Of a DNA stretch of 64,000 nucleotides, positions 1 to 9,740 are shown one piece after another. Made by a program: the position numbers and the translations under genes. Origin of the DNA: Synechococcus sp. CBW1108. GTDB taxonomy: Bacteria > Cyanobacteriota > Cyanobacteriia > PCC-6307 > Cyanobiaceae. The stretch is from assembly GCF_015840335.1 (NCBI RefSeq), contig NZ_CP060395.1, positions 1,426,001 to 1,490,000 on the forward strand, in the 5' to 3' direction. How positions within the stretch are numbered: position 1 is the first letter of the stretch; every line of letters starts with the position of its first letter. The notes beneath the pieces are model-generated. The model saw only the letters and a list, made by a program, of their open reading frames with translations, had not been told where the DNA came from and made no database searches.

Positions 1-94
1 TGTCGACGATGACCACTTCGTGGCCCGCATCCGCCAGGTTCACCGCGCAGGGCCAACCGCAGAAGCCGTCGCCACCCAGAACGAAGACCTTCAT
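1..94 (-). CDS. sqdB: UDP-sulfoquinovose synthase, N-terminal fragment (partial at window edge)
   Basis: Only the first 31 codons are present, running off the left edge. The peptide begins MKVFVLGGDGFCGWPCAVNL, a Rossmann GGDGxCGW nucleotide-binding start typical of SqdB, which makes UDP-sulfoquinovose from UDP-glucose and sulfite for sulfolipid of photosynthetic membranes. The GGDGFCGWP form is more specific than the GxxGxxG of general sugar epimerases. The call rests on about 30 residues, so another extended short-chain dehydrogenase cannot be excluded. Confidence 0.7.
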   Translation of the reverse strand, partial: MKVFVLGGDGFCGWPCAVNLADAGHEVVIVD

Positions 95-196
95 CCCAAC
101 CCCCATTCTGAAAAGTTCCAGACCCCTGCAGGTCGAGCAGATGCTCCGCTGGGCAAGCTACTACAGGCGTTCGGCCCTGGACTTGCCAGGCCTGTC

Positions 197-1021
197 TCAG
201 CTGCCCACCAGGCCGGTTCCCGGGGAGCTGGCCCTGGCCTCAGCTCGGATCGGCAGGCGTCCGGCATGGAAGGCGCTGCGGCCAGCTTCCGTAGCCAGGG
301 CCATGGCCCTGGCCATCACCGCCGGATTGCCAGCCAGGGCGATGGCGCTGTTGATCAGCAGGGCATCGGCGCCCATTTCCATGGCCTGGGCGGCCTCGCT
401 GGGCACGCCGATGCCGGCGTCGACCACCACTGGCACCCGGGCGTTTTCGATGATCAGGGCGATGTTGGCGGCGTTGCGAATGCCCTGGCCGGAACCGATC
501 GGCGAGCCCAGCGGCATCACGGTGGCGCAGCCCACCTCCTCCAGCCGTTTGGCCAGCAGCGGATCGGCATTGATGTAAGGCAACACTGTGAAGCCTTCCT
601 TCACCAATTGCTCGGCGGCCTCCAGGGTGCCGAAGGGATCGGGCAGTAGATGTTTGGTGTCGGGGATCACCTCCAGCTTCACGAAGGTGTTGTCCTCCTG
701 GCCCGCGAGCTTGGCCAACTCCCTGCCCAGCCGGGCCACCCGCACGGCCTCCTCTGCAGTGGCGCAGCCGGCCGTATTGGGCAGCATCCAGATGCGGGTC
801 CAGTCGATGGCCTCGATCAGGCCCCCATGGCCGGCAGCCTGGCTCTGGACCCGCCGCACCGCCACGGTGACGATTTCGCAGGCACTGGCGCTAATGCTGG
901 CCTGCATCGCCTCGAGGCTGGGGTATTTGCCGGTGCCGGTCATCAGGCGGCTGCCGAAACGGCGGCCAGCAATCACCAGCGGGTCGCTGGGGGCAGGGGT
1001 GGGGGCGGCGGTGGTGACCAC
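197..1021 (-). CDS. thiG: Thiazole synthase ThiG
   Basis: A 274-residue TIM-barrel protein that forms the thiazole phosphate ring of thiamine from deoxyxylulose phosphate, dehydroglycine and ThiS thiocarboxylate. Visible hallmarks are the [11 protein letters not shown] start of the barrel, the TVAVRR strand, the Schiff-base lysine in FVKLEVIPD, the phosphate-binding [12 protein letters not shown] loop and the C-terminal [12 protein letters not shown] and [11 protein letters not shown] segments. Length is normal for the family. The start gives a short Ala/Pro-rich leader before the conserved barrel, so the exact start is less certain than the identity. It stands alone, with no other thi genes beside it. 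Confidence 0.96.
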   Translation of the reverse strand: MVTTAAPTPAPSDPLVIAGRRFGSRLMTGTGKYPSLEAMQASISASACEIVTVAVRRVQSQAAGHGGLIEAIDWTRIWMLPNTAGCATAEEAVRVARLGRELAKLAGQEDNTFVKLEVIPDTKHLLPDPFGTLEAAEQLVKEGFTVLPYINADPLLAKRLEEVGCATVMPLGSPIGSGQGIRNAANIALIIENARVPVVVDAGIGVPSEAAQAMEMGADALLINSAIALAGNPAVMARAMALATEAGRSAFHAGRLPIRAEARASSPGTGLVGS

Positions 1022-1079
1022 GGAGCAGGGCCGGAGCTTGGCAACGGTCCTAGCCTCCCACTAGCTGGTTCCTCCCACC

Positions 1080-1610
1080 GTGTCCCTGGCCATTCTTCGC
1101 TCGCTCCCCTGGCTTGCCGCTGCCCCCTTGGCCCTGCTGGCCCTGGTGGCCTCGCCGGCAGGGGCGTCCACCCCCTTGGCGGTTGGTTCGGTCGGGGCCG
1201 AAACCTTCGATCCCGTGGCCCGCGCCCAGCTGCTGGCTACCCAGATGGCCCGCACCTGGAGTGGCGGGTACCAATCCTTTGGCATCGGCCAGAGCGGCCC
1301 CAGCCAGAGCATCCAGGCCGAGCTGCGGCTGGCCAGCGTGACGCCGATGGGGCAGATGATTGACCTGCGCGGAGAACTCACCCTCGGCGGGGTCACAACC
1401 CCGGTGCAGGGCAACCTGAACGCCGAGTCTGACCAACTCGATCTGGTGATGCTCTGCCAGTGCGAGGTGGCGGGCCTGGAGATGGGTGGCGTCTTCTCGG
1501 GGCTGGAGGGGCTGCAGCTATCCGGCTGGCAGTCTCCCCGGCTCACCAACCCCGGGGGTCGCCTGGATCTGAAGCCCCTGGGCTCCAGTCCAGCTGCTGG
1601 CGGGCTGTGA
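1080..1610 (+). CDS. Secreted hypothetical protein of picocyanobacteria
   Basis: I do not recognise a named family. The 176-residue product starts at GTG with an Arg, a hydrophobic Leu/Ala-rich stretch of about 20 residues and an Ala-Gly-Ala-Ser site, which reads as a Sec signal peptide cut near residue 29. The mature part is polar and beta-rich (for example AELRLASVTPMGQMIDLRGE), with two cysteines in LCQCE. It is probably a periplasmic or outer-surface protein. It runs head to head with thiG and tail to tail with the TPR gene. Confidence 0.6.
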   Translation: MSLAILRSLPWLAAAPLALLALVASPAGASTPLAVGSVGAETFDPVARAQLLATQMARTWSGGYQSFGIGQSGPSQSIQAELRLASVTPMGQMIDLRGELTLGGVTTPVQGNLNAESDQLDLVMLCQCEVAGLEMGGVFSGLEGLQLSGWQSPRLTNPGGRLDLKPLGSSPAAGGL

Positions 1611-1620
1611 TGGGCTGGAT

Positions 1621-2163
1621 TTAGGCGCTCTGGTCCAATCCGCCCTTACGGGCCAGCAATTTGAGCCGTTTGCGGGCGGTTTTGTTGCTGGCATCGAGGG
1701 CCATCACCTGCTCATAGGCCTCTTTGGCCTCCTCGCGCTTCAGTTGCTTCTCGAGGGCGTAGGCCAGGTTGTTGAGGGCAACCGGGTAGGCCGGTTTGGC
1801 GGCTAGCGCCAGGCGGTAGTGGCGGATGGCGCTCTTGTAGTTGTTCTGGGCGGCCAGGGCAAAGCCCAGGGCGTTTTCAATCACCGCCTGGGCTTCGGCG
1901 GGCTCCTTGGCGGCCTCGGCTTTTTTCAGGGCCTGCTTGAGCGATTCGGCGGCCTGGCCATACAGGCGCTTGCGCAACTGCACCGAGCCCAGCTCATAGA
2001 GGGTGGCTGCATCGGAGGGCTGGTTGCCATCCTTCTGCTCCAATTTGGCCAGGGTGACCTCATCGGCGCGCACCCGCCAGAGCTGGCGCCCAACCACTAC
2101 GGCGGCCACGCCCAGAAGAACGATCAGCCCAATCAGGTAGGTCTGCGGAAGGAGGGCGTCCAA
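1621..2163 (-). CDS. Membrane-anchored TPR protein, Ycf37-like
   Basis: The 180-residue protein has one N-terminal hydrophobic segment (YLIGLIVLLGVAAVVVG, residues 9-25) followed by about three tetratricopeptide repeats (ATLYELGSVQLRKRLYGQAAE, ENALGFALAAQNNYKSAIRH, PVALNNLAYALEKQLKREEA). This anchor-plus-three-TPR layout and length match Ycf37/Pyg7, a thylakoid factor for photosystem I assembly and stability; that assignment is inference. The start codon is TTG. It lies 19 bases downstream of rplT and is probably read with rpmI-rplT. Confidence 0.6.
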   Translation of the reverse strand: MDALLPQTYLIGLIVLLGVAAVVVGRQLWRVRADEVTLAKLEQKDGNQPSDAATLYELGSVQLRKRLYGQAAESLKQALKKAEAAKEPAEAQAVIENALGFALAAQNNYKSAIRHYRLALAAKPAYPVALNNLAYALEKQLKREEAKEAYEQVMALDASNKTARKRLKLLARKGGLDQSA

Positions 2164-2182
2164 GGGGACCTACCAGGGGATT

Positions 2183-2530
2183 TCAGGTTTGGGCGGCACC
2201 CACCACGCTGCTGAAGCTGGCCGGGTCAACCACGGCCAGCTGGGCCAGCATCTTGCGGTTCAGGCGCACGTCAGCTCTTTTGAGGCCACCGAGCAGACGG
2301 CTGTAGCTGAGGCCGTTGAGGCGGGCTGCGGCGTTGATCCGGGCAATCCAGAGGCGGCGGAAGTCGCGCTTGCGGCGACGGCGATCCCGATAGGCATTGC
2401 AGAGCGCCTTCATCACCCGCTGGTTGGCGGTGCGGAAGAGGGAGCCGTTGCCACCGCGGAAGCCCCGGGCTAGGCGCAGAACTTTGTTACGGCGTTTGCG
2501 GGCAACGTTGCCCCTCTTGACGCGTGACAT
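2183..2530 (-). CDS. rplT: 50S ribosomal protein L20
   Basis: The 115-residue, strongly basic protein opens with [20 protein letters not shown] and carries the L20 signature through [20 protein letters not shown] and [12 protein letters not shown]20 binds 23S rRNA early in 50S assembly. It follows rpmI with a 60-base gap, the usual rpmI-rplT pair; infC, often upstream in other bacteria, is not here. Length is normal and the start is the only reasonable ATG. Confidence 0.98.
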   Translation of the reverse strand: MSRVKRGNVARKRRNKVLRLARGFRGGNGSLFRTANQRVMKALCNAYRDRRRRKRDFRRLWIARINAAARLNGLSYSRLLGGLKRADVRLNRKMLAQLAVVDPASFSSVVGAAQT

Positions 2531-2590
2531 GGCGGTGAATCAGGGGTGAATCAGGAAAGAAAAAGTTAAAGAGTTGGGGCCAAAACCCCG

Positions 2591-2788
2591 TCAGGCGTAG
2601 GGGAGCATGGCGCTGACGTTGTCGGCATCACGCTCGTCAACCAGCGCCATAGTGCCCAGGTAACGCTTGCGTTTCGGGCTCTTGTGATCGAGCAGGTGGC
2701 TGCGGAAGGCCCGGCGACGCATGAACTTGCCCGTGCCGGTGGCCTTGAACCGCTTGGCGGCCGCTTTGCGGGTCTTGAGCTTCGGCAT
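2591..2788 (-). CDS. rpmI: 50S ribosomal protein L35
   Basis: The 65-residue protein begins [20 protein letters not shown] and contains [18 protein letters not shown], the standard L35 pattern. The frame stays open far upstream, but the ATG at 2788 gives the canonical N-terminus. It is the first gene of the rpmI-rplT unit and is divergent from the SpoIID-like gene, leaving only 76 bases for both promoters. Confidence 0.97.
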   Translation of the reverse strand: MPKLKTRKAAAKRFKATGTGKFMRRRAFRSHLLDHKSPKRKRYLGTMALVDERDADNVSAMLPYA

Positions 2789-2864
2789 GTCTCGCGTCGC
2801 GGCGGGCACAGACAAGCAGAGTACGACGTGGCCCCACCCTCCTCCAAGCCGCCCGCCTGCTGCG

Positions 2865-4430
2865 ATGTTCCGGTTCCCCTTCCCCCCGGCCCCACCAGTG
2901 CTGCAAGCAGGGATCTGGGCCAGTGCGCTGTTGTTGAGCGGGGGATGTAACGCGGCATCCCTGAAGGCGGCAGCCCTGCATTGGCAGGTGCCGCCGCCGC
3001 CGCCCGTCTCCGCCGTTGCGCCCGTGCTCTGGGTTGCCCTGGCGGCCCAGCTCCAGCCGCCCACACCCCTGCGGCTGCGCAGTGCCACAGGCAACCTGCG
3101 GCTGGAGACCTCCAAGGGCGAGCGGTTTGCCGCCCCGGAATTCCTGCTCCAGTGGCGTTCCGTTCCCCTGGCCGAACCCCTCACCCTGCGGCGCCAGGTG
3201 TGGGGCCCCTTCGCCAGCTATGAAAGTGCCGAGGAGGCTGCCGCCCGCTGGCGCCAGGCCGGGGCGGAGGTGGTGATTGCCCATCCGGCCGAGTGGGAGG
3301 TGTGGGCTGCGCTGGAGGCGCCGGTTCCGGCTGGGGTGACGCCGCGGCGGCTGGAGCAGGTCCAGCGCCAGCGCCTGGCATTGGAATTACGCCGGCCCGG
3401 GGGGGACGCCGTGCTGCTCGAGGGCCCCCTGCGGCTGGAGGCGCCCGGCGGGTTGAGCTGGCAGGGAGGGGTGTTTGCTGGGCCCTTCCGGCTGCAGGGC
3501 GATGCCTACGGCAGCTGGACCCTGGTGGAGGAGGTGCCCCTGGAGCGCTATCTGCTGGGCGTGGTGCCCCATGAGATCGGGGCAGGGGCCCCGCCGGCCG
3601 CCCTCGCGGCCCAGGCGGTGCTGGCCCGCACCTGGGCCCTGCGCAACCAGGGGCGCTTTGCGGTGGATGGCTACCACCTCTGCGCCGACACCCAGTGCCA
3701 GGTGTATGCCGATCCCCGCCAGGCGGGGCCGGCGGTGCGCCGGGCGATCGGGGTGACCCGCCACCAGGTGTTGGCCTGGCAGGGGGCGCCGATTCATGGG
3801 GTGTATCACGCCACCAATGGGGGCATTTCGGCCGGTTTCGAGGAGGTGTGGAATGGCTCCGCCCTCCCCTATCTGCGGCCCTGGGTGGATGGCCCCGGGG
3901 CGATCCAGACCAAGGTGACCCTGCCCCTGGAGCCGGCCGGGGTGGCGGCGGCCCTGGCAGCCACCTCCCGGGCCTATGGCTTCGATCACCCCCGCTTCCG
4001 CTGGTCCCGCCTGCTGGATGGGGCCCAGATCCAGCGGGCCCTGGCCAAGACAGCCCCCCAGCTCGGCACCCCAACCCGCTTGACCGTGCTGGAGCGGGGC
4101 CCCAGTGGCCGGGTGCTGGCCCTGGCCATCGACGCCAGGGGCCCGGCCGGAGAGCCCCAGAGCGTCGTGCTGAGGCGCGATGCCATCCGCCGCAATCTGC
4201 GCCAGTTGCCCAGCACCCTGTTTGTGCTGCGTCCGGAAGGTTCGGGTCGCTGGCGATTTGATGGGGGCGGTTTTGGCCACGGTGCCGGGTTGTCCCAGGC
4301 GGGCGCCATCGATCTGGCCCGCAGGGGCTGGAGCCTGGCGCAAATCCTTGGGCACTACTACCCAGGCACCAGCCTGGAGCCCCTGGTCGCCCTGCCCAGG
4401 GACCCAGGGTCTGCGGCCGGTTCCCCCTAG
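2865..4430 (+). CDS. SpoIID/LytB-domain protein
   Basis: The 521-residue protein begins at the ATG for [17 protein letters not shown]; the frame extends upstream but would overlap rpmI. A hydrophobic stretch with a possible lipobox ([10 protein letters not shown]) suggests export. Residues about 220-500 form the SpoIID/LytB domain: [51 protein letters not shown] and the C-terminal [17 protein letters not shown]. SpoIID proteins are lytic transglycosylases or amidase activators acting on peptidoglycan denuded of stem peptides. In cyanobacteria the job is probably wall remodelling at division, not sporulation. Confidence 0.88.
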   Translation: MFRFPFPPAPPVLQAGIWASALLLSGGCNAASLKAAALHWQVPPPPPVSAVAPVLWVALAAQLQPPTPLRLRSATGNLRLETSKGERFAAPEFLLQWRSVPLAEPLTLRRQVWGPFASYESAEEAAARWRQAGAEVVIAHPAEWEVWAALEAPVPAGVTPRRLEQVQRQRLALELRRPGGDAVLLEGPLRLEAPGGLSWQGGVFAGPFRLQGDAYGSWTLVEEVPLERYLLGVVPHEIGAGAPPAALAAQAVLARTWALRNQGRFAVDGYHLCADTQCQVYADPRQAGPAVRRAIGVTRHQVLAWQGAPIHGVYHATNGGISAGFEEVWNGSALPYLRPWVDGPGAIQTKVTLPLEPAGVAAALAATSRAYGFDHPRFRWSRLLDGAQIQRALAKTAPQLGTPTRLTVLERGPSGRVLALAIDARGPAGEPQSVVLRRDAIRRNLRQLPSTLFVLRPEGSGRWRFDGGGFGHGAGLSQAGAIDLARRGWSLAQILGHYYPGTSLEPLVALPRDPGSAAGSP

Positions 4431-4454
4431 GATTCACCTACTTCTGGGATCGCC

Positions 4455-5807
4455 ATGGCTGCGGGTGGCAGTTCCACCGATCACCGTCGTGGCAAGTCGG
4501 GGCTGTTCCTGGTCGCCTGTGGCGGGGCCGGGCTAGCCCCCCACTGGCTGCCCGAACCCCTGCGGTTGATCCCAGCCCTCATCCTGGCCGTGGTGCTGGG
4601 TGGCTACAGCCTCCGCACCCTGCTGCTGCAGGCCTTCCGCCCTTACACCCCCCCCCCGGCTTCGGCCTTGCCTCCCGCTTCGCTGCCGGCCCCGCTGCCG
4701 GCGGTGGATGTGGTGGTGGCGGCCCGCGATGAACAGGCTGTGATCGGCAGGCTGGTGGAGCGCATTGCCCAGCTGAGCTATCCGCAAGGGCAGCTTCGGC
4801 TTTGGGTGATTGACGACGCCAGCCGCGACCGCACCCCCCAGCTGCTGGCAGAGCTTCAGCAGCGGTATCCCTTTCTGCAGGTGTTGCGGCGGGAAGCCGA
4901 TGCCGGCGGCGGTAAGTCTGGGGCCCTCAACCTGGTGCTGCAGCAGTTGCAGGGCCGCTGGATGTTTGTGCTCGATGCCGATGCCGATCTCCAGAGCGAC
5001 ACCCTGGAGCGGCTGATTCCCTTTGCTGAAACAGGCGGCTGGTCGGCCGTCCAGCTGCGCAAGGCCGAGGTCAATTCCAGCGTCAACTGGCTCACCCGGG
5101 CCCAGGCCATGGAGATGGCCCTCGATGCGGTGATCCAGCAGGGCCGGTTGGCGGCAGGTGGGATCGTGGAACTGCGGGGCAACGGCCAGCTGCTGCGCCG
5201 GGATGCCCTGCTCAGGAGTGGGGGCTTCAACGAGGCGACGGTCACCGACGACCTGGATCTCAGTTTCCGCTTGCTGCTTGAGGGCGAGCCGATCGGGCTG
5301 CTCTGGGATCCGCCCGTGCAGGAGGAGGCGGTGCTCGGCCTGGCTGCCCTCTGGCGTCAGCGCCAGCGCTGGGCTGAAGGGGGCCTGCAGCGATTTTTTG
5401 ACTACCTCCCGGGCCTGCTTTCGGAGCGGCTCAGTGGGGTTCAAAAGCTCGATTTGGTTTGCTTTTTTCTGCTCCAGTACGGCCTGCCGCTGGTGGCGAT
5501 CGCCGACCTCTTCGGGGCGGCGATCACCCGCACCCCGCCCACCCTCTGGCCCCTCTCCTTTGTGGCCTTCGGGCTCTCCGGGGGCGCGATCATGGCCGGC
5601 TGCAACCGACCCCGGGAAGGCCCGGCCCTGCCGGCGATGAATCCCTGGAACTTGGCCCTGGGCATTGCCTATATGGGCCATTGGTTTGTGGTGATTCCCT
5701 GGACCAGCCTGCGCATGGCCCTGAGGCCCAAGACCCTGGTGTGGGCCAAGACCATGCACCTCGGGGAAGAGGAGGAGCCTGCGCTTGAGGATCCGGCGGC
5801 TGCCTGA
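4455..5807 (+). CDS. Family 2 glycosyltransferase, membrane-bound (possible glucosyldiacylglycerol synthase)
   Basis: The 450-residue GT2 enzyme has two N-terminal hydrophobic segments, then the nucleotide-sugar fold VVVAARDEQAVIGRL, LWVIDDASRDRT, the DxD-type LDADADL, the acceptor-side VTDDLDLSFRLL and the processive-type RQRQRWAEGG. Three or four further membrane helices close the protein. This layout fits cyanobacterial beta-monoglucosyldiacylglycerol synthase, the first enzyme of galactolipid synthesis, but also other membrane GT2 enzymes; a direct comparison with Synechocystis Sll1377 would decide. It starts 24 bases after the SpoIID-like gene on the same strand. Confidence 0.75.
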   Translation: MAAGGSSTDHRRGKSGLFLVACGGAGLAPHWLPEPLRLIPALILAVVLGGYSLRTLLLQAFRPYTPPPASALPPASLPAPLPAVDVVVAARDEQAVIGRLVERIAQLSYPQGQLRLWVIDDASRDRTPQLLAELQQRYPFLQVLRREADAGGGKSGALNLVLQQLQGRWMFVLDADADLQSDTLERLIPFAETGGWSAVQLRKAEVNSSVNWLTRAQAMEMALDAVIQQGRLAAGGIVELRGNGQLLRRDALLRSGGFNEATVTDDLDLSFRLLLEGEPIGLLWDPPVQEEAVLGLAALWRQRQRWAEGGLQRFFDYLPGLLSERLSGVQKLDLVCFFLLQYGLPLVAIADLFGAAITRTPPTLWPLSFVAFGLSGGAIMAGCNRPREGPALPAMNPWNLALGIAYMGHWFVVIPWTSLRMALRPKTLVWAKTMHLGEEEEPALEDPAAA

Positions 5808-5849
5808 TTTTGCCGGCCTGATCCTCAAGCCCTGATCCCCAAGCCCTGC

Positions 5850-7652
5850 TCAGGCAGCGGCGTCGTCTGGGTCTATCCCTTCGAGGGGCCCATCGAGATC
5901 AACCACCTCGCCGTTGAAAAACTCGGCCAAGCGCCGGGCTTTCTCATCGAGGGGCGCCATGGGAGGTGGGGGTTTGCTGGCCGGATTCAGCTCCGCAGCC
6001 GGTTGTGGTTGTGCTGTCTGGACTGGGCTCTGGACTGGAGCCTGGGCTGGAGTCTGAACTGGGCTCTGAACTGGGCTAGCAGCAGGTTGGGGCGCTCGGG
6101 CGGTGGGGGCTGGCGGCGGTGAATGGGCGCCACCTCCCTCCAGCAAGAGCTGGCGCGGGCTGCCCAGGGCATTGGTTACGGCCGTTTCCAGCAGGGGTAG
6201 ACGGCTCTGCACCATGGCCATCCAGTTGCCGGCCACCTGCACCACGGCTCGACGCTCATCCAGCCGCACCAGTTGGGCCTGCTGGGAGAGCAGCATGCGG
6301 GTGGAGGGCAGCTCCAGGCCCGCCAGGATCTGTTGCCAAAGCTCGGCAAGGTTTGGCGACCCAGCGGTCGCAGTGGCTTGCGGTATCGGGTCTGGTTGGG
6401 GCGCTGGGTCTGGTTGGACCGGGGTTTGGGGCAGGGGAGCTGGCTGGGGCGCCGGAGCTGGCTGGGGCGCCGGAGCGGACTGGACCGGCGCTGGGGTTGC
6501 TGGTGCTGGGGTTACCGGTGCTGGGCTCACCGCAGCGGGTTTGGCCGGGGCGAGAACCACCGCTTCGGCCAGCAGGCCCAGCATCAGCACCTCCAGCCAG
6601 AGGCGTGGGTTGACGCTGTGGCGCAGCTGCTGCTCGCTGCCCTTGAGCTGGGCCTGCCACTGCAGCAACCGGGCCTTGCCGATGGTCCGGGCCAGCTCGG
6701 GAAGTTCGCCGCGAAATTGGGCTGACACGCCGGTGAGCTCGAGCCGGTCGGGGGCGGCGCCTGCCAGCACCAGATCCCGCAGCAAGCTCACCAAACCCTG
6801 CAGCACGGCGCCGGGTTCCCGGCCCCGTTCCAGCAGCTCCCGGCAGCCCTCCAACAGCCCCAGGGGCTCGGCCCCGGCCAGGGCCCGGGCCAGGGCCAGC
6901 AGTTCCTGCTCCGGCACGGCCCCCAGCAGCTCCCAAACGGCCGTGGCCTCGATTGGAGCTGGCAGCAGGCTGAGCTGGTCCAGCAGGCTCTCGGCGTCGC
7001 GCAGGCCCCCCTGGGCCCGCTGGGCCACCACGTGCAGGGCCTCGGGGGTAATGCCGATCGACTCGCGCTCGGCGATCCAGCCCAGGTGCTGCTCGAGGGC
7101 CTGCAGGGGAATGCGGCGGAAATCAAAGCGCTGGCAGCGGCTCAGGATCGTGGCCAGCACCCGTTGGGGGTCGGTGGTGGCCAGCACGAACACCACCCGT
7201 GGCGGCGGCTCCTCCAGCGTCTTGAGCAGGGCATTGAAGGCGGCGGTGGAGAGCATGTGGCACTCGTCCACCACATAGACCTTCCAGCGGGCCTGTACCG
7301 GGGCGAAGCGGGAGCGCTCAATCAGCTCGCGGATGTTGTCGACGCCGGTGTTGGAGGCGGCGTCGATTTCGATCACATCGAGGGCAGCGCCGGCGGCGAT
7401 GGAGGTGCACAGCTCACAGACGCCGCAGGGGTCAGGGGTGGGTGCCTCGCTGCCGATGCAGTTGAGCGAGCGGGCCAGGATGCGGGCGCTGGAGGTTTTG
7501 CCGGTGCCGCGGGGGCCGCAGAACAGGTAGGCCGGCGCGATCCGGCCGGTGAGCAGGGCGTTGGTCAGGGTGGCGGCGATCGCCTCCTGCCCCACCAGCT
7601 CCTTGAAGCGCTGGGGCCGGTACTTGTGGTGGAGGGGCTGGTAGCTGGACAT
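5850..7652 (-). CDS. dnaX: DNA polymerase III subunits gamma and tau
   Basis: The 600-residue clamp-loader ATPase starts MSSYQPLHHKYRPQRFKELV. It has Walker A GPRGTGKTSSA, the zinc-binding cysteines in CIGSEAPTPDPCGVCELC, Walker B VYVVDECHML and sensor LATTDPQRVLATILSRCQRF. Residues about 380-440 are a low-complexity Pro/Ala/Gln linker, followed by a region resembling the tau-type C-terminus. I saw no obvious slippery site for making gamma. It is the last gene of the minus-strand run tig-clpP-clpX-LRAT-dnaX. Confidence 0.97.
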   Translation of the reverse strand: MSSYQPLHHKYRPQRFKELVGQEAIAATLTNALLTGRIAPAYLFCGPRGTGKTSSARILARSLNCIGSEAPTPDPCGVCELCTSIAAGAALDVIEIDAASNTGVDNIRELIERSRFAPVQARWKVYVVDECHMLSTAAFNALLKTLEEPPPRVVFVLATTDPQRVLATILSRCQRFDFRRIPLQALEQHLGWIAERESIGITPEALHVVAQRAQGGLRDAESLLDQLSLLPAPIEATAVWELLGAVPEQELLALARALAGAEPLGLLEGCRELLERGREPGAVLQGLVSLLRDLVLAGAAPDRLELTGVSAQFRGELPELARTIGKARLLQWQAQLKGSEQQLRHSVNPRLWLEVLMLGLLAEAVVLAPAKPAAVSPAPVTPAPATPAPVQSAPAPQPAPAPQPAPLPQTPVQPDPAPQPDPIPQATATAGSPNLAELWQQILAGLELPSTRMLLSQQAQLVRLDERRAVVQVAGNWMAMVQSRLPLLETAVTNALGSPRQLLLEGGGAHSPPPAPTARAPQPAASPVQSPVQTPAQAPVQSPVQTAQPQPAAELNPASKPPPPMAPLDEKARRLAEFFNGEVVDLDGPLEGIDPDDAAA

Positions 7653-7664
7653 CGCTGCTCGAGG

Positions 7665-8270
7665 TTACCGGTCCTCCCCCGGTTCGAACTGGCGCCGCAG
7701 CCGCTCTTCCAGTTCTTCGACCTCCGCCAGCTGGTCGGCCAGCCTCTGGGCCGCAAGCCGCAGGGCGGCGAAGCGTTCCTCGCCCCAGCGCGCCTCCGCT
7801 TTGGCCAGCTCGGCTTCGAGCTTTTCCTGCAGGCTGAGCCGCAGCTGGTCGAGCTGGGCCAGGCTGCGCAAGGCGAGCTCCTTGCCCTTCTCCAGGTGGT
7901 TGTTCTGGCGCAGCAGCAGTCGGGCGCCGCTGAACACGGCGGCTGGCAGCCAGCTCTCCACCTGAGCGCTGCGGTGCCGGCCGGTTTTGCACCAGTGGGC
8001 GAAGTGCTCGCAGTTGTTGAAGAGCAGGTTGTATTTCTGCTCGCCCAGCCTTCCCATGGCGCGCCTGAGGGTGACGCCAACCGGGGAGCAGCTGCCCGCC
8101 GGGTAGGGCACCTCACACACGGGTTCACCGCGGCTGAACTCCGCCAGGGGGCTGCGCAGGATTTCGCGGCCCTCGAGGTAATGGGCCACGCTGCCGTCGC
8201 CCAGGTCGATGCCGTGGTGCAGGAACAGACCGTGCTGACGGGGAACCTGCAGGTGGGCGGCGGCGGGCAT
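7665..8270 (-). CDS. LRAT/NlpC-P60-like cysteine-hydrolase domain protein with coiled-coil tail
   Basis: The 201-residue protein has a permuted papain-like core of the LRAT group: the His-containing LFLHHGIDLGDGSVAHY near residues 15-31 and the Cys-containing LLFNNCEHFAHWCKTG near residues 81-96, which would form a Cys-His active site. Residues about 125-195 are a Leu/Glu/Arg-rich coiled coil. LRAT-like enzymes act as acyltransferases or thiol hydrolases; the substrate here is unknown. It sits 38 bases after clpX and 12 before dnaX, so it is probably co-transcribed with them. Confidence 0.75.
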   Translation of the reverse strand: MPAAAHLQVPRQHGLFLHHGIDLGDGSVAHYLEGREILRSPLAEFSRGEPVCEVPYPAGSCSPVGVTLRRAMGRLGEQKYNLLFNNCEHFAHWCKTGRHRSAQVESWLPAAVFSGARLLLRQNNHLEKGKELALRSLAQLDQLRLSLQEKLEAELAKAEARWGEERFAALRLAAQRLADQLAEVEELEERLRRQFEPGEDR

Positions 8271-8308
8271 TGGCGAGGAGGGCAGCAGCCTGACGCGAGA
8301 GCCTGGGC

Positions 8309-9676
8309 TCAGGCGCTGGCCTGCTGGGGGGCTTCCTCAATGGTGCCGGCGCTGAGGGACACCACCTTGGCCTGGCTGCGCTGCTCCACCAACTGGCGGG
8401 TCACGGTGAACCTCTTGATGTCCGTGCGGGAGGGCAGGTCGTACATCAGATCCAGCATCAACTCCTCCACGATCCCGCGCAGGGCCCTGGCGCCCGTCTT
8501 GCGGCGGTTGGCCTCGATGGCGATGGCTGCGACGGCTCCGGGTTCGAAATCGAGCTCGACGTTGTCCATGCCCAGCAGGGTCTGGAACTGCTTGATCAGG
8601 GCATCGCGGGGTTCGGTGAGGATGGCTTCGAGGGCGTTGTTGTCGAGCGGCTCCAGCACCGCGTTCACTGGCAGGCGACCGATGAATTCCGGGATCAGCC
8701 CGTAGCGCACCAGGTCTTCCGGTTGGAGGTGGCGCAGCACCTCGGCCGCATGGCGATCTTTATTGATGCGGGGCCGGCTGCTGCCATCGGCGCTGAGGAA
8801 GCCGATCGAGTTGCGACCCATCCGCTTCTGCACCAGGTCTTCAAGACCCACAAAGGCGCCGCCGCAGATGAACAGGATCTGGCTGGTGTCGATCTGGATG
8901 CAGTCCTGATGGGGGTGCTTGCGGCCACCCTGGGGCGGCACGTTGGCGACGGTGCCTTCGAGCATCTTCAACAGGGCCTGCTGCACCCCTTCCCCGGACA
9001 CGTCGCGGGTGATCGAGGGGTTTTCGCTCTTGCGGGCGATCTTGTCTATCTCGTCGATGTAAATGATGCCGCGCTGGGCCTGCTCCACATCCAGATCGGC
9101 TTTCTGTAGCAGCCGCAGCAGGATGTTCTCCACGTCCTCACCGACGTAGCCGGCCTCGGTGAGGGTGGTGGCATCGGCCACCGCAAAGGGCACCGCGAGC
9201 ATTTCGGCCAGGGTCTGGGCCAGCAGGGTCTTGCCACAGCCGGTGGGTCCGATCAGCAGGATGTTGCTCTTGTGCAGGCGGGTGGCTGTCTGGTCCGTTT
9301 CGCCCTTGCCATCCCCCTGCCAGGCCAGGCGTTTGTAGTGGTTGTAAACGGCTACCGACAGACTCTTTTTGGCCTCTTCCTGGCCTACCACTTGGCTGTC
9401 GAGGAAGGCCTTGATCTCCTGGGGCTTGGGCACCTCGGCCAGGGTGGGGATGGGCTTGGAGATTTTTTTGGTCGCAGGCTTGCTGCGGCCGGTTTCCGGG
9501 GTGTGGCGGGCACCGCTGACGGATTGGCCATCAACCAGCTCCTCATCCAGAATCTCATTGCAGAGATCGATGCATTCGTCGCAGATGTAGACACCAGGAC
9601 CGGCAATAAGTTTGCGGACCTGGTCCTGCGATTTGCCGCAGAACGAGCACTTGAGGTGGGCGTCAAACTTTGGCAT
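8309..9676 (-). CDS. clpX: ATP-dependent Clp protease ATP-binding subunit ClpX
   Basis: The 455-residue AAA+ unfoldase feeds substrates to ClpP. The start at 9676 gives [16 protein letters not shown]; an upstream in-frame start would add 18 non-conserved residues. Visible parts are the four-Cys zinc-binding domain (CSFCGK, YICDEC), Walker [12 protein letters not shown], the pore loop GYVGEDVEN, Walker [11 protein letters not shown], the ClpP-docking IGF tripeptide in GRNSIGF, and sensor 2 [10 protein letters not shown]. It follows clpP by 64 bases. Confidence 0.98.
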   Translation of the reverse strand: MPKFDAHLKCSFCGKSQDQVRKLIAGPGVYICDECIDLCNEILDEELVDGQSVSGARHTPETGRSKPATKKISKPIPTLAEVPKPQEIKAFLDSQVVGQEEAKKSLSVAVYNHYKRLAWQGDGKGETDQTATRLHKSNILLIGPTGCGKTLLAQTLAEMLAVPFAVADATTLTEAGYVGEDVENILLRLLQKADLDVEQAQRGIIYIDEIDKIARKSENPSITRDVSGEGVQQALLKMLEGTVANVPPQGGRKHPHQDCIQIDTSQILFICGGAFVGLEDLVQKRMGRNSIGFLSADGSSRPRINKDRHAAEVLRHLQPEDLVRYGLIPEFIGRLPVNAVLEPLDNNALEAILTEPRDALIKQFQTLLGMDNVELDFEPGAVAAIAIEANRRKTGARALRGIVEELMLDLMYDLPSRTDIKRFTVTRQLVEQRSQAKVVSLSAGTIEEAPQQASA

Positions 9677-9740
9677 TGGCAGGGATGTCCTAGGTCCAGG
9701 ATCGACCTTGGAACAGGGTTCCTCAGCCAATCTTTCAGGG

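Noticed and set aside
3181-8705. Long open frames opposite the SpoIID-like, glycosyltransferase and dnaX/clpX genes (over 400 codons)
   Set aside because: They lie opposite well-supported genes, have low-complexity Pro/Gly/Ala/Arg composition and no recognisable domain. High GC content makes such antisense frames common.
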